Source: Lachnospiraceae bacterium M18-1 | Lineage (GTDB): Bacteria > Bacillota > Clostridia > Lachnospirales > Lachnospiraceae | Assembly: GCA_000403295.2 (NCBI GenBank) | Contig: KE159605.1 | Coordinates: 438,845 to 502,844 of the forward strand | Direction: 5' to 3' | DNA: 64,000 bases | Shown: positions 36,781 through 45,122 of the stretch, in pieces | How the letters are laid out: every line of letters starts with the position of its first letter | Position numbering within the stretch: position 1 is the stretch's first letter | The notes under the pieces: generated by a model | What the model saw: only the letters and a program-made list of their open reading frames with translations | What the model was told of the DNA's origin: nothing | Database searches by the model: none | Program-made: the position numbers and the translations under genes

Positions 36781-37269
36781 TTAAACGCACAGGTGGAAAT
36801 TTTTCTTGTCTGCATCCCAGTCACATTCCTTCTGCGCCTTACAGTCAAAGCAGTTCCTTGACTGCTTGTCGCTGGTGTAGATCAGCCGTTCCAGCGCCTC
36901 CATATCCTCGCGGAACCTGCGGTGCCCCAGGATGGCCCGGAGTATGGAAGCTTTCTCTGTTTCCGAAAAGGCATCCTCCGCAATCTCACTCAGAATGACC
37001 TCCGCAATCTCCGCAGACGCCTTTTCATGCGGAATGCCATTTGCATACTGCCGGTATTTTCCAATATCATGCAGAAGCGCGGCCGCATAGATGACTTCTT
37101 TTCGGATATCCAGCTTCTGTTCCAGATTTTTGATGTATGCGATTCGTGCCACGTCCAGCAGATGCCCCATCTGGTGGCAGCAGAAGATCCGTCCCTTTTC
37201 TTCCTGCTCTAATTTTTGATAGTATTCCACATACAGCGGATGATTCCGGATTTCTTCAATCGCCTTCAT
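36781..37269 (-). CDS. HD-domain phosphohydrolase of the folate operon
   Basis: A 162-residue HD-superfamily metal-dependent phosphohydrolase. The metal ligands appear to be His36, His67-Asp68 (LLHDIGKY) and Asp134. The C-terminus adds four cysteines (140, 143, 149, 161) that could bind a metal. I chose the ATG ending at 37269, with GGGAG upstream. Its place between folE and folP suggests a pterin role. The operon lacks a Nudix enzyme for removing pyrophosphate from dihydroneopterin triphosphate, and an HD enzyme (archaeal MptB) acts on a related pterin. That function is inference; a general nucleotidase is the alternative. Confidence 0.8.
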   Translation of the reverse strand: MKAIEEIRNHPLYVEYYQKLEQEEKGRIFCCHQMGHLLDVARIAYIKNLEQKLDIRKEVIYAAALLHDIGKYRQYANGIPHEKASAEIAEVILSEIAEDAFSETEKASILRAILGHRRFREDMEALERLIYTSDKQSRNCFDCKAQKECDWDADKKNFHLCV

Positions 37270-37306
37270 ACTGCCGCTCCCTTCCCTGCTTCCCATTTTC
37301 CCGTCT

Positions 37307-37870
37307 CTACCGTCCCTGTCCGAGCATTGCGTAAAACGTATGTACCAGCTCCGGATCTTCCTGAAAACAGCCTCGCTTTGCTGCCGTCACGGTCCGGCTT
37401 CCCGGCTTTTTGATCCCCCGCATGGTCATACACATATGCTCCGCCTCAACCATCACCATGGTCCCTTTGGGTCGGAGTTCCCGCATCAGCGCATCCGCGA
37501 TCTGCCCGGTAAGCTGCTCCTGTATCTGCGGCCTTTTGGCATAAACCTCCACAGTCCGGGCCAGCTTGCTCAAACCTGCCACCCTCCCGTCCGGGATATA
37601 GGCAATATGGACCCTCCCGAAAAATGGCAGCAGGTGGTGTTCGCAGGTAGAGTAAAATACAATATCCTTCTCCAGCACCATCCCCTGCTCCTGGGACTGA
37701 AATGTTTTCCGGAGATGTGTTTCTGCAGTCTCTTCCAGTCCGCCGTAAATTTCCTCACACATCCTGGCGATCCGCTCCGGCGTCTCCTTCAGTCCTTCCC
37801 GCCCCGGGTCCTCTCCGATCCCTTCCAAAAAAAGCCGGACTGCCTGTTTTACTTTTTCCTGATCTATCAT
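37307..37870 (-). CDS. folE: GTP cyclohydrolase I
   Basis: A 187-residue enzyme that converts GTP to dihydroneopterin triphosphate, the first folate step. The zinc ligands and active-site residues are visible in [10 protein letters not shown], and GLSKLAR with RPQIQEQLT are family hallmarks; the second zinc Cys is in EHMCMTMRG. This is the classic FolE1 type, not the FolE2 replacement. The start follows GAGG 8 bases upstream and lies 5 bases after the folC stop. Confidence 0.96.
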   Translation of the reverse strand: MIDQEKVKQAVRLFLEGIGEDPGREGLKETPERIARMCEEIYGGLEETAETHLRKTFQSQEQGMVLEKDIVFYSTCEHHLLPFFGRVHIAYIPDGRVAGLSKLARTVEVYAKRPQIQEQLTGQIADALMRELRPKGTMVMVEAEHMCMTMRGIKKPGSRTVTAAKRGCFQEDPELVHTFYAMLGQGR

Positions 37871-37875
37871 GCTCC

Positions 37876-39174
37876 CTACCTCTCTGTCTCCGTTGCCGCT
37901 ATTTCCATGACTCTGCCCAGGTAAGACAGCGACCCAAAGGCCAGGATCACATCCTCCTCCTCTGCGTCTCTCATAGCTTCCTCCACTGCACTGTCGATAT
38001 CATTCATTGCCAGAACCGTTCCTTTACAATAAAGCTCCGCCGTTTTTTTCAGTTCCCTGGCAGACAGGGTGCGCGTTTCATCCGGCAGGCTCACCGTGTA
38101 GATTCGCTCTGCCAGCGGAGCCATGATCTGTGCAATCCTTTCATATTCCTTATCCCGGAATACTCCCATAATAAAAAATAATCTCCGTCCTGTGAAATAG
38201 CGTTCCACAGATTTCTTGAGCCAAAGGGCACCGTCTGCATTGTGAGCCCCGTCCACCAGAAATACCGGCCCTTCCCTCAGACAGGTAAACCTCCCCGGCC
38301 AGCGGGCATTCTCAAAGCCCCTGCGGATTGCCTCCTCCCGAATCTGCATTCCCGCAGCATCTCCTGCCGCCCGGACAGCCTCCCATGCAGTCACCCCATT
38401 GATGATCTGATAGGTTCCCGCCATCCGGATATTCAGGTCCTTCATCCCTCCGTAAGAAAATGTCTGTCCCCGGTAGTCTTCCTGTGTGACTTTGGCATCC
38501 TCTGTTTTCACAAACCGGATCTCACAGCCCTGTTCTGCCGCGCGCCTTTCCAGAACCCTTCTGACCCCCGGTTCCTGGGGTGCAGATACCACGACGCATC
38601 CGGGCTTGATGATCCCGGCTTTCTGCTCCGCGATCTCTTCCGGCGTATCCCCCAAAAAGCTCATATGGTCCCGGCTGATGGGTGTAAAAACAGATACCAG
38701 CGTATGCTCTATGATGTTGGTGGCATCCTCCTTCCCGCCCAGCCCCGTCTCCAGCACCACGATACCGCAATGCATATTCCGGAAATACAAAAAAGCTATT
38801 GCGGTCTCAATCTCAAAAACAGTGGGGCCCAACAGCCCTTTTGCCTCCATACGCACAATAGCTTTCTGAATTTCTTGAACCAGTTCTGCAAATTCCTCCT
38901 CCGGAATCCATTTCCCGTCAATCTGGATTCTCTCCAGATACGAAACCACGGTCGGTGAAATATATCTTCCGGTCCGGATGCCTGCTTCACTCAGAATCGT
39001 AGATATAAAAGCAAGCACAGACCCTTTTCCGTTCGTCCCTGCCACATGGATGAACCTCAGATCCTTCTGCGGATCCCCCAGCTCATGCAGAAGCTCCCGA
39101 ACCGTATCTAAGCCAAGTACACTTCCGTATTTCGACACCTCGTCCAAATATACCCTTGCTTCTTTATAGGTCAC
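37876..39174 (-). CDS. folC: folylpolyglutamate / dihydrofolate synthase
   Basis: A 432-residue Mur-ligase-like enzyme that adds glutamate to dihydropteroate and to folates. The P-loop is VAGTNGKGS, with [13 protein letters not shown] and DGAHN further on. The preferred start is a GTG ending at 39174, which gives the normal N-terminus [12 protein letters not shown] with AAAGGA upstream; the open frame extends to 39300 but adds a Cys-rich stretch foreign to the family. It is the first gene of the folate operon. Confidence 0.93.
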   Translation of the reverse strand: MTYKEARVYLDEVSKYGSVLGLDTVRELLHELGDPQKDLRFIHVAGTNGKGSVLAFISTILSEAGIRTGRYISPTVVSYLERIQIDGKWIPEEEFAELVQEIQKAIVRMEAKGLLGPTVFEIETAIAFLYFRNMHCGIVVLETGLGGKEDATNIIEHTLVSVFTPISRDHMSFLGDTPEEIAEQKAGIIKPGCVVVSAPQEPGVRRVLERRAAEQGCEIRFVKTEDAKVTQEDYRGQTFSYGGMKDLNIRMAGTYQIINGVTAWEAVRAAGDAAGMQIREEAIRRGFENARWPGRFTCLREGPVFLVDGAHNADGALWLKKSVERYFTGRRLFFIMGVFRDKEYERIAQIMAPLAERIYTVSLPDETRTLSARELKKTAELYCKGTVLAMNDIDSAVEEAMRDAEEEDVILAFGSLSYLGRVMEIAATETER

Positions 39175-39374
39175 GTTATCGTCTTTTCCTTTCTGATCTT
39201 CTTCAGACTGCACAGTCCTGTACAGAATGAATCTCTTCTCTGAACAGTTACACTGATCTTCACAGCTGCAGTTCCTATGCAGAAAAACTGCCGCTGTCAA
39301 ACATCATATCACTTCCTGCTGAATCCTACAAGTACAAATTTCTCACGATCCGGGGGGAGACCAGTAACGAAACT

Positions 39375-40772
39375 TTACTGCCCGTTTTCCCCGCGCCGCC
39401 GCGCCAGCTCCGCCACGTTTGCTTCCACCCGTGCCTTATTCAGAGGATAAATGAACAGAAGGGCCAGTGCCACCGCGCCCAGCCCAATAGCCGGAATAAT
39501 GCAGGACAGGCTGAAAATCCCTGACGTGACCTCCGGATCAAATGCGGTCGCCTGGTTGTAGCCGATCAGGCTCAAAAGCCCCCCGATCATACCGGAGGAA
39601 AATGCCTGCCCCAGCTTCCTGGCAAAAGAATATACAGAATAGATCGTTCCGTCCTCCCTCACCCCGTTTTTGAGTTCCGCATCGTCGATCACATCCGTGA
39701 TCATAGCCCAGATCACAGTATTAAAGAATCCAAGCCCCACATAGGCTAGTGTATAAAATCCCACATATACATAGGGATTCTGCGGCTTGATCAGCAGGCA
39801 GAGCAGATACACCGCCGACCCGAAGGCGCAGGAAGCCACCGAGAGTTCCTTTTTGCCGAATCTTGCGGACAGCCTCGCGGCAAAGGGCGCACAGACCACC
39901 AGCATCACAATGCTTCCTGTCATGGCAGACGCGGACTGGGCGGCCGCGGAGCCATAATAGTTGGGAAACACATAACCCGCCATCCCCTGCATGCCCAGCA
40001 TTCCCAGCAGCAGCAGGACAGCCGCGGCAATGATCCCAAGCAGCGCCCTGTTCGTAACCAGACTTTTCAGCAGCTTCCCGATCTCCAGTCTCTGGTTGTT
40101 TGCCTTCACCGGGACACGTTCTCTTACCAGCCGAAAGCAAAGCAGATAACAGACGATCGCCAGAATGCTGAACACTCCTGCGATAATGGTCATCCGGGGG
40201 CCGGAAAGAACCGTATTGCCGTCCACCACCACATAAGCCGCCACCGGAGTTCCCACACCGATCACAAGCCCAGCAAGCGTAGCACCGATGGTCCGCCAGG
40301 TGGACAGCTCCGCACGGTCCTTCGGATCCGCGGAAACAGCAGAAGCCATGGAACCATACGGAATATTGATGGACGTATAGAAAATAGACCCCCATAAAAT
40401 ATAGGTAATGACCATCCACACGATCCGGAATCCATAGGACATATCCGCAAACGCAGACTGATAGATCAGAAAAGAAGAGATCGCCACCGGCCCGCACATC
40501 CGCTTGATCCAGGGCTTGAACTTTCCGTCCTTTCCCGGTCTGGAGCGGTCCACGATCTGCCCCATGGTCACATCTGTCACCGCGTCTATAAAACGGGCGG
40601 CCATCATCAGAAGCCCTACGATCGCGGCCGGCACGCCCATCACATCTGTATAGAATTTCAGCATAAAGGAGGAAGACAGGATAAAGGTAAAATCATTTCC
40701 GAAATCGCCGAACATATATCCCAGTTTATCCTTCATGCCAAATGGCTCTGCGGTTGTTTTCTCATTTTCCAT
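39375..40772 (-). CDS. GPH-family sugar:cation symporter (MFS)
   Basis: A 465-residue transporter with about 12 spans. The N-terminal stretch GMKDKLGYMFGDFGNDFTF and DAVTDVTMGQIVDRSRPGKDGKFKPW are the hallmarks of the glycoside-pentoside-hexuronide:cation symporter family (MelB/XylP/GusB-like). The transported sugar cannot be told, and no glycosidase gene is next to it. The ATG ending at 40772 has AGAGG upstream; a start 12 codons earlier lacks one. It has terminators on its upstream side and no clear one before folC, so some readthrough into the folate operon is possible. Confidence 0.88.
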   Translation of the reverse strand: MENEKTTAEPFGMKDKLGYMFGDFGNDFTFILSSSFMLKFYTDVMGVPAAIVGLLMMAARFIDAVTDVTMGQIVDRSRPGKDGKFKPWIKRMCGPVAISSFLIYQSAFADMSYGFRIVWMVITYILWGSIFYTSINIPYGSMASAVSADPKDRAELSTWRTIGATLAGLVIGVGTPVAAYVVVDGNTVLSGPRMTIIAGVFSILAIVCYLLCFRLVRERVPVKANNQRLEIGKLLKSLVTNRALLGIIAAAVLLLLGMLGMQGMAGYVFPNYYGSAAAQSASAMTGSIVMLVVCAPFAARLSARFGKKELSVASCAFGSAVYLLCLLIKPQNPYVYVGFYTLAYVGLGFFNTVIWAMITDVIDDAELKNGVREDGTIYSVYSFARKLGQAFSSGMIGGLLSLIGYNQATAFDPEVTSGIFSLSCIIPAIGLGAVALALLFIYPLNKARVEANVAELARRRGENGQ

Positions 40773-40869
40773 ATCGTTTCCTCTTTTCTTATGAATTTCA
40801 ATCAGCATACCTGCTCAAAAGCCGGACAATGACAGCTGATTTTTATTCATTTCGGATATTCACATACGT

Positions 40870-40898
40870 AAAAACAGCCGCCAAAGCGGTCTGTTTTT
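40870..40898. terminator. bidirectional hairpin upstream of the symporter gene
   Basis: AAAAACAG-CCGC (40870-40881), loop CAAA, then GCGG-T-CTGTTTTT (40886-40898), with one bulged T. T runs occur on both strands. Confidence 0.6.
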
Positions 40899-41003
40899 AC
40901 TACACATATTCTGTGCAAAATATCCATTGTTATACATAAACGGAAAAAATATGAGATTCGAGAGGATATCGTATTTTCAAACACTTCCAGAAGGTTAAGA
41001 TCA

Positions 41004-41029
41004 GGAAACGGCTTTTGCCTGCCGTTTCC
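41004..41029 (-). terminator. proA terminator candidate
   Basis: GGAAACGGC (41004-41012) pairs with GCCGTTTCC (41021-41029), 9 bp with an 8-base loop, directly after the proA stop. The downstream T run is weak. Confidence 0.55.
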
Positions 41030-41035
41030 AATCCC

Positions 41036-42295
41036 TTACTCCCGGATCTGTCCGTTTCCAAATATAATATATTTTGTAGACGTGAGCGCTTCCAGCCCCA
41101 TCGGTCCTCTTGCATGAAGTTTCTGCGTACTGATCCCGATTTCCGCGCCGAAGCCGAACTCGAAGCCGTCCGTAAACCGTGTGGAAGCATTCACATAGAC
41201 TGCCGCCGCGTCCACCTCATCCTGAAATTTTAACGCATTGTCATAATCCTTTGTGAGGATGGACTCAGAATGTCCTGTGTTGTATCGGTTGATGTGGGCA
41301 ATCGCTTCCTCAACGGAATCTACGATTTTCACAGAAATCACAGCATCCAGATACTCAGTTCCCCAGTCCTCTTCTGATGCAGGAAGAATCTCCGGCACGA
41401 TCTCCCGGGAACGCTCATCTCCCCGGATCTCCACCTGGTGCGCCATCAGCCGTTTTGAGATCAGAGGCAGGGCATCCTTCGCTGCAGCCCCGTGGATTAC
41501 CAGTGATTCACATGCGTTGCACACACCCATACGCTGGGTCTTTGCATTTTCAATGATATCCGCTGCCCTGCCGATATCCGCGCTGGCATCTACGAAAATA
41601 TGGCAGTTCCCGGTACCTGTCTCGATCACCGGAACGGTACTGTTCTCCACCACGTTCGCGATCAATCCGGCGCCGCCCCGCGGAATCAGAACATCAATAT
41701 AGTCATGAAGCTTCATCATCTCTCCCACCGTTGCCCTGCTGGTGTCCTCCACCAGAAGGATGGCATCCTGGGGAAGATTTTCCTTTTTAAGTCCCGCCTT
41801 GATGACCTCTGTGATCGCCAGGTTAGAATGGATGGCATCACTTCCGCCCCGCAGGATCACGGCGTTACCGGTTTTGAAGCAGAGCCCGAAGGCATCTGCC
41901 GTCACATTGGGCCGGGATTCGTAGATGATCCCCACCACTCCCATGGGCACCCGCTTCTTGCCGATCTGCAGGCCGTTGGGACGGTTTTTCATACTTAAAA
42001 CCTCTCCGATAGGATCCTCCAGTGCCGCAACCTGTTCCAGTCCTTCGGCCATATCCTTAATCCGCTGTTCGGTCAGCCGAAGGCGGTCGAGCAGGGACTT
42101 CTTCACCCCTTTTTCCTCTGCCGCCTTTAAATCCTTTTCATTTTCTTCCAGCAGATATTCGCTCCTGGCACACAGCTCCCCGGCTGCCGCCAGAAGGCCC
42201 TTATTCTTCTCATTTGTCCCCAGCTTCGCGCACAGCCGTGAGGCGTCCTTCGCGCGGATTCCAAGTGTCTGAATATAACTTTCCATCCTCTGCAT
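41036..42295 (-). CDS. proA: gamma-glutamyl phosphate reductase
   Basis: A 419-residue aldehyde-dehydrogenase-fold enzyme that reduces gamma-glutamyl phosphate to glutamate semialdehyde, the second proline step. The catalytic Cys lies in [11 protein letters not shown], and PRGGAGLI and [14 protein letters not shown] are family stretches. Length is normal. The start is either the ATG at 42295 or one three codons later; AAAGGA precedes both. proB lies 103 bases upstream. Confidence 0.95.
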   Translation of the reverse strand: MQRMESYIQTLGIRAKDASRLCAKLGTNEKNKGLLAAAGELCARSEYLLEENEKDLKAAEEKGVKKSLLDRLRLTEQRIKDMAEGLEQVAALEDPIGEVLSMKNRPNGLQIGKKRVPMGVVGIIYESRPNVTADAFGLCFKTGNAVILRGGSDAIHSNLAITEVIKAGLKKENLPQDAILLVEDTSRATVGEMMKLHDYIDVLIPRGGAGLIANVVENSTVPVIETGTGNCHIFVDASADIGRAADIIENAKTQRMGVCNACESLVIHGAAAKDALPLISKRLMAHQVEIRGDERSREIVPEILPASEEDWGTEYLDAVISVKIVDSVEEAIAHINRYNTGHSESILTKDYDNALKFQDEVDAAAVYVNASTRFTDGFEFGFGAEIGISTQKLHARGPMGLEALTSTKYIIFGNGQIRE

Positions 42296-42398
42296 CTTTC
42301 CTTTCTACTTAAAAATATAAATGGACTGCCGCGAAATCACTTGCGCAGACAGTGCGGGAGATTCCGCAGCAGTACCTGATCCTTTTTGCTTTCAGAAA

Positions 42399-43313
42399 TC
42401 ATTCCTCTACGGCTTTTCTGTGCTCTTCCGTTTTCCTTGCCTTCTTCGACTGCCGCCGAAACTGCGCCCGCTCAGGTGACAGCTCATCCTCCACGGCTTT
42501 TCCATGCTCCTTTGATAAGAATAAAGTTCCAATCTTTTTTCCTGCCATAATATCATTGATGGCATAAATATTGTCCCCGCTGGCGATCACCATATCTGCC
42601 CCGGCACCCGTCACGATCTTGGCCGCATTAACCTTGGTGGACATCCCTCCGGTCCCGAAATCGCTGGAAGAACCCTTGGCCATATTCTCCAGCTTTTCAT
42701 CGATCTTCACTACGGTATGAATAAAACGGGCACGGGGATTCTGCTTCGGATCGTCCGTGTACAGCCCCTCGATATCCGACATCAGAATCAGCAGGTCCGC
42801 CTCCACAAGCTCCGCCACATTCGCCGCCAGAGTATCGTTGTCCCCGAAGTTGCCATAGGCCAGCTCATCCACGGAAATGGCGTCGTTTTCGTTGACGATG
42901 GGCACCACATTCATTCGGAACAGCTCGTCAAAGGTACGCTTCGCGTTTTTGCGGCACTCCTCATTCGTTACCGATTCCTTCGTCAGCAGGACCTGTGCCG
43001 TCAGCTGGCTGTATTCATTAAACAGCTTTTCATAGATCATCATCAGCCTGGCCTGCCCCACCGCCGCGCATGCCTGCTTGGCAGCCTCCGTATCCGGCCG
43101 TTTATCAAGCCCAAGGGCGGTCCTGCCCACTCCCACCGCGCCGGAGGAAACAACGATCACTTCTTTTCCCTTGTTCCTCAGGTTGATCAGAATCCGCACA
43201 AATTTTTCCAGCTTCTCCAGATTAATGTTTCCCGTTTCCTCATACGTGATCGTGGTGGTGCCTACCTTGATCACGATCCGTTTCTTTTGCCGTAAGATTT
43301 CTTTTCTGTCCAT
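42399..43313 (-). CDS. proB: glutamate 5-kinase without PUA domain
   Basis: A 304-residue amino-acid-kinase-fold enzyme that phosphorylates glutamate and is usually the feedback-controlled step of proline synthesis. IVIKVGTTTI is the N-terminal ATP site, VVSSGAVGVG and NENDAIS follow, and GTGGMSTKVNAA is the glutamate-site signature. The fold ends about residue 275, followed by a charged tail rich in Lys, Arg and Glu. The PUA domain present in the 367-residue Escherichia coli enzyme is missing. The ATG ending at 43313 has GGGAGAG upstream. Confidence 0.94.
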   Translation of the reverse strand: MDRKEILRQKKRIVIKVGTTTITYEETGNINLEKLEKFVRILINLRNKGKEVIVVSSGAVGVGRTALGLDKRPDTEAAKQACAAVGQARLMMIYEKLFNEYSQLTAQVLLTKESVTNEECRKNAKRTFDELFRMNVVPIVNENDAISVDELAYGNFGDNDTLAANVAELVEADLLILMSDIEGLYTDDPKQNPRARFIHTVVKIDEKLENMAKGSSSDFGTGGMSTKVNAAKIVTGAGADMVIASGDNIYAINDIMAGKKIGTLFLSKEHGKAVEDELSPERAQFRRQSKKARKTEEHRKAVEE

Positions 43314-43388
43314 GTTCTCTCCCAATGGTTCCCGTATTTTTTGCAGACGGCACAGGAACAGGAAGCATCCGCTCCTGTACCGAACCGC

Positions 43389-44567
43389 TTATCGCGCGTT
43401 TTGATAGATTCGGAAAATGTCCTCCTGATCCAGCTTTTTTACACAGCCGATGGTCCTGACGCCGTCGAAGCTGCATTTCCTTGCCAGCTCCCGAAGAATC
43501 TCTTCCGTGGGCTCCACCCCAAGCTCTCTCAGGCTGGTGGGCATCTGTACAAAACGGTAAAATTCCTCCATTGCCTGAATGCCTTTCTCCGCGGTCTCCA
43601 TTGCATTTCCGGTGTCTTCCACACCCATGACCTGCACCGCGAACCGTGCAAACCGCTCCGGCCTCGCATCCATAACATACCTTGCCCAGCTTCCCCAGAC
43701 AGCTGCCAGGCCTGCTCCATGGGCCACGTCATACATGCCGCCCAGCTCATGCTCCAGCTGATGGGACGCCCAGTCTCCTCCATCCGTTCCGCAGCCGGTC
43801 AGTCCATTGTGGGACAGACTTCCCGCCCACATCACTTCTGCTCTTGCCTCATAGTCCCGAGGATTTTCCAGAAGAATCCTGGCATTCTTCATGACCGTGC
43901 GTATCAGGCATTCGCTGATCCCGTCTGTCAGCTCCATGTTCTCCGCCTGATTCAGATAGCGCTCCATTGTATGCATCATGATATCCACGCAGCCGCTTTC
44001 CGTCTGGTATGCCGGAAGGGTCATGGTCAGCTCCGGATTCATGACTGCAAACTTCGGCCGCACATAATCACTGTTGCAGCCCCGTTTTTCCCATCCCTCT
44101 TCCTTTGTGATGACAGAGGAATTGCTCATCTCAGAGCCGGCCGCGGCAATGGTCAGCACCACTCCCAGCGGCAGACATCCCTGGGGCGTCCGCTTCTTTG
44201 CATAAAAGTCCCACACATCCCCTTCATTAGACACGCCGTACCCGATGGCCTTTGCGGAGTCAATGACGCTGCCCCCGCCTACTGCAAGAATGAAATCTAC
44301 GGATTCCTTCCTGCACAGTTCGATTCCCTCATAGACAAGGGAAAGCCTGGGATTCGGCACTACGCCGCCAAGTGTCACATAGTCCACCTCCGCCTGGTCC
44401 AATGACGCGCAGATCCCGTCCAGCAGTCCGCTTTTTTTTACGCTGCCGCTTCCGTAGTGGATCAGCACTTTCCGGCATCCGCATTCTTTCACCAGCTGCC
44501 CGGTCTGCTGCTCTGTCCCTTTTCCAAATACTACTTTTGTAGGTGCGAAATAATTAAAATTTTCCAT
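43389..44567 (-). CDS. iron-containing alcohol dehydrogenase (butanol-dehydrogenase type)
   Basis: A 392-residue group-III alcohol dehydrogenase. GGGSVIDSAKAI is the NAD(P)-binding loop. The metal ligands are an Asp and three His in the segments VDIMMHTMERY, SHQLEHELGG and VAHGAGLA. The N-terminus ENFNYFAPTKVVFG is typical of the BdhA/YqhD-like NADPH-dependent enzymes that reduce aldehydes. I chose the ATG ending at 44567, with AGGAG nine bases upstream. It lies in the same direction between the nicotinamidase-like gene and proB, but the substrate and operon membership are unclear. Confidence 0.9.
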   Translation of the reverse strand: MENFNYFAPTKVVFGKGTEQQTGQLVKECGCRKVLIHYGSGSVKKSGLLDGICASLDQAEVDYVTLGGVVPNPRLSLVYEGIELCRKESVDFILAVGGGSVIDSAKAIGYGVSNEGDVWDFYAKKRTPQGCLPLGVVLTIAAAGSEMSNSSVITKEEGWEKRGCNSDYVRPKFAVMNPELTMTLPAYQTESGCVDIMMHTMERYLNQAENMELTDGISECLIRTVMKNARILLENPRDYEARAEVMWAGSLSHNGLTGCGTDGGDWASHQLEHELGGMYDVAHGAGLAAVWGSWARYVMDARPERFARFAVQVMGVEDTGNAMETAEKGIQAMEEFYRFVQMPTSLRELGVEPTEEILRELARKCSFDGVRTIGCVKKLDQEDIFRIYQNAR

Positions 44568-44603
44568 CTGCTTTTTCTCCTGTTCATTCATATAAGGAAC
44601 CCT

Positions 44604-45122
44604 CTATACAACCTCGATCTGGCACATTTTCATCGCATTCAGCGCCTGTTCATGGCTTTCCTGCGTCACCCCTGCACAGCAGGAAGAATCCACGATGACC
44701 GGCACCTCCGGCAGATAGGCCTTTACAAGAAGTGCATTGGAGATCACGCAGATATCCGTGCACAGTCCGATCAGAGTGACGCTCTCCACCGGATCACCGG
44801 AATCCTGGCGTGCTTTCAGCATCTGCCCCAGCTCCACACTTCCAAATGTAGGCTTGTCAATGGGTTCTTCCGAAAGCAGCACCTGAATCTCCGGATGGAT
44901 CTCCCACCCGTTTGTCCCCCGGATGCAGTGTCTCACCGGAAGCTTTTTTCCCTCCTGGGTATCCAGGTAATCCTCTTCATGAGTATCCCTGGTGGCGATC
45001 ACCAGCCCGTCAAACTCCCGGATCTTCTGGATTACCCGGGGCACGATCCCCACCGCCTCCGGCGTTCCCAGCGCACCGTCAATAAAATCATTCTGCATAT
45101 CTACCACTGCCAATACTTTCAT
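44604..45122 (-). CDS. isochorismatase-fold cysteine hydrolase (nicotinamidase-like)
   Basis: A 172-residue amidase with the catalytic triad Asp8 (VVDMQNDF), Lys90 (DKPTFGS) and Cys125 (CTDICVISNA). RDTH (45-48) supplies metal-ligand candidates as in nicotinamidase PncA, so NAD recycling is the likeliest role. The length is slightly below PncA. The ATG overlaps the stop of the upstream GTPase-NYN gene (ATGA), so they are translationally coupled. That link to a predicted ribosome factor is unexplained. Confidence 0.85.
   Translation of the reverse strand: MKVLAVVDMQNDFIDGALGTPEAVGIVPRVIQKIREFDGLVIATRDTHEEDYLDTQEGKKLPVRHCIRGTNGWEIHPEIQVLLSEEPIDKPTFGSVELGQMLKARQDSGDPVESVTLIGLCTDICVISNALLVKAYLPEVPVIVDSSCCAGVTQESHEQALNAMKMCQIEVV

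Noticed and set aside
39301..39374. THF riboswitch before the folate operon
   Set aside because: The leader of folC shows no recognisable THF aptamer core, and the space is short.
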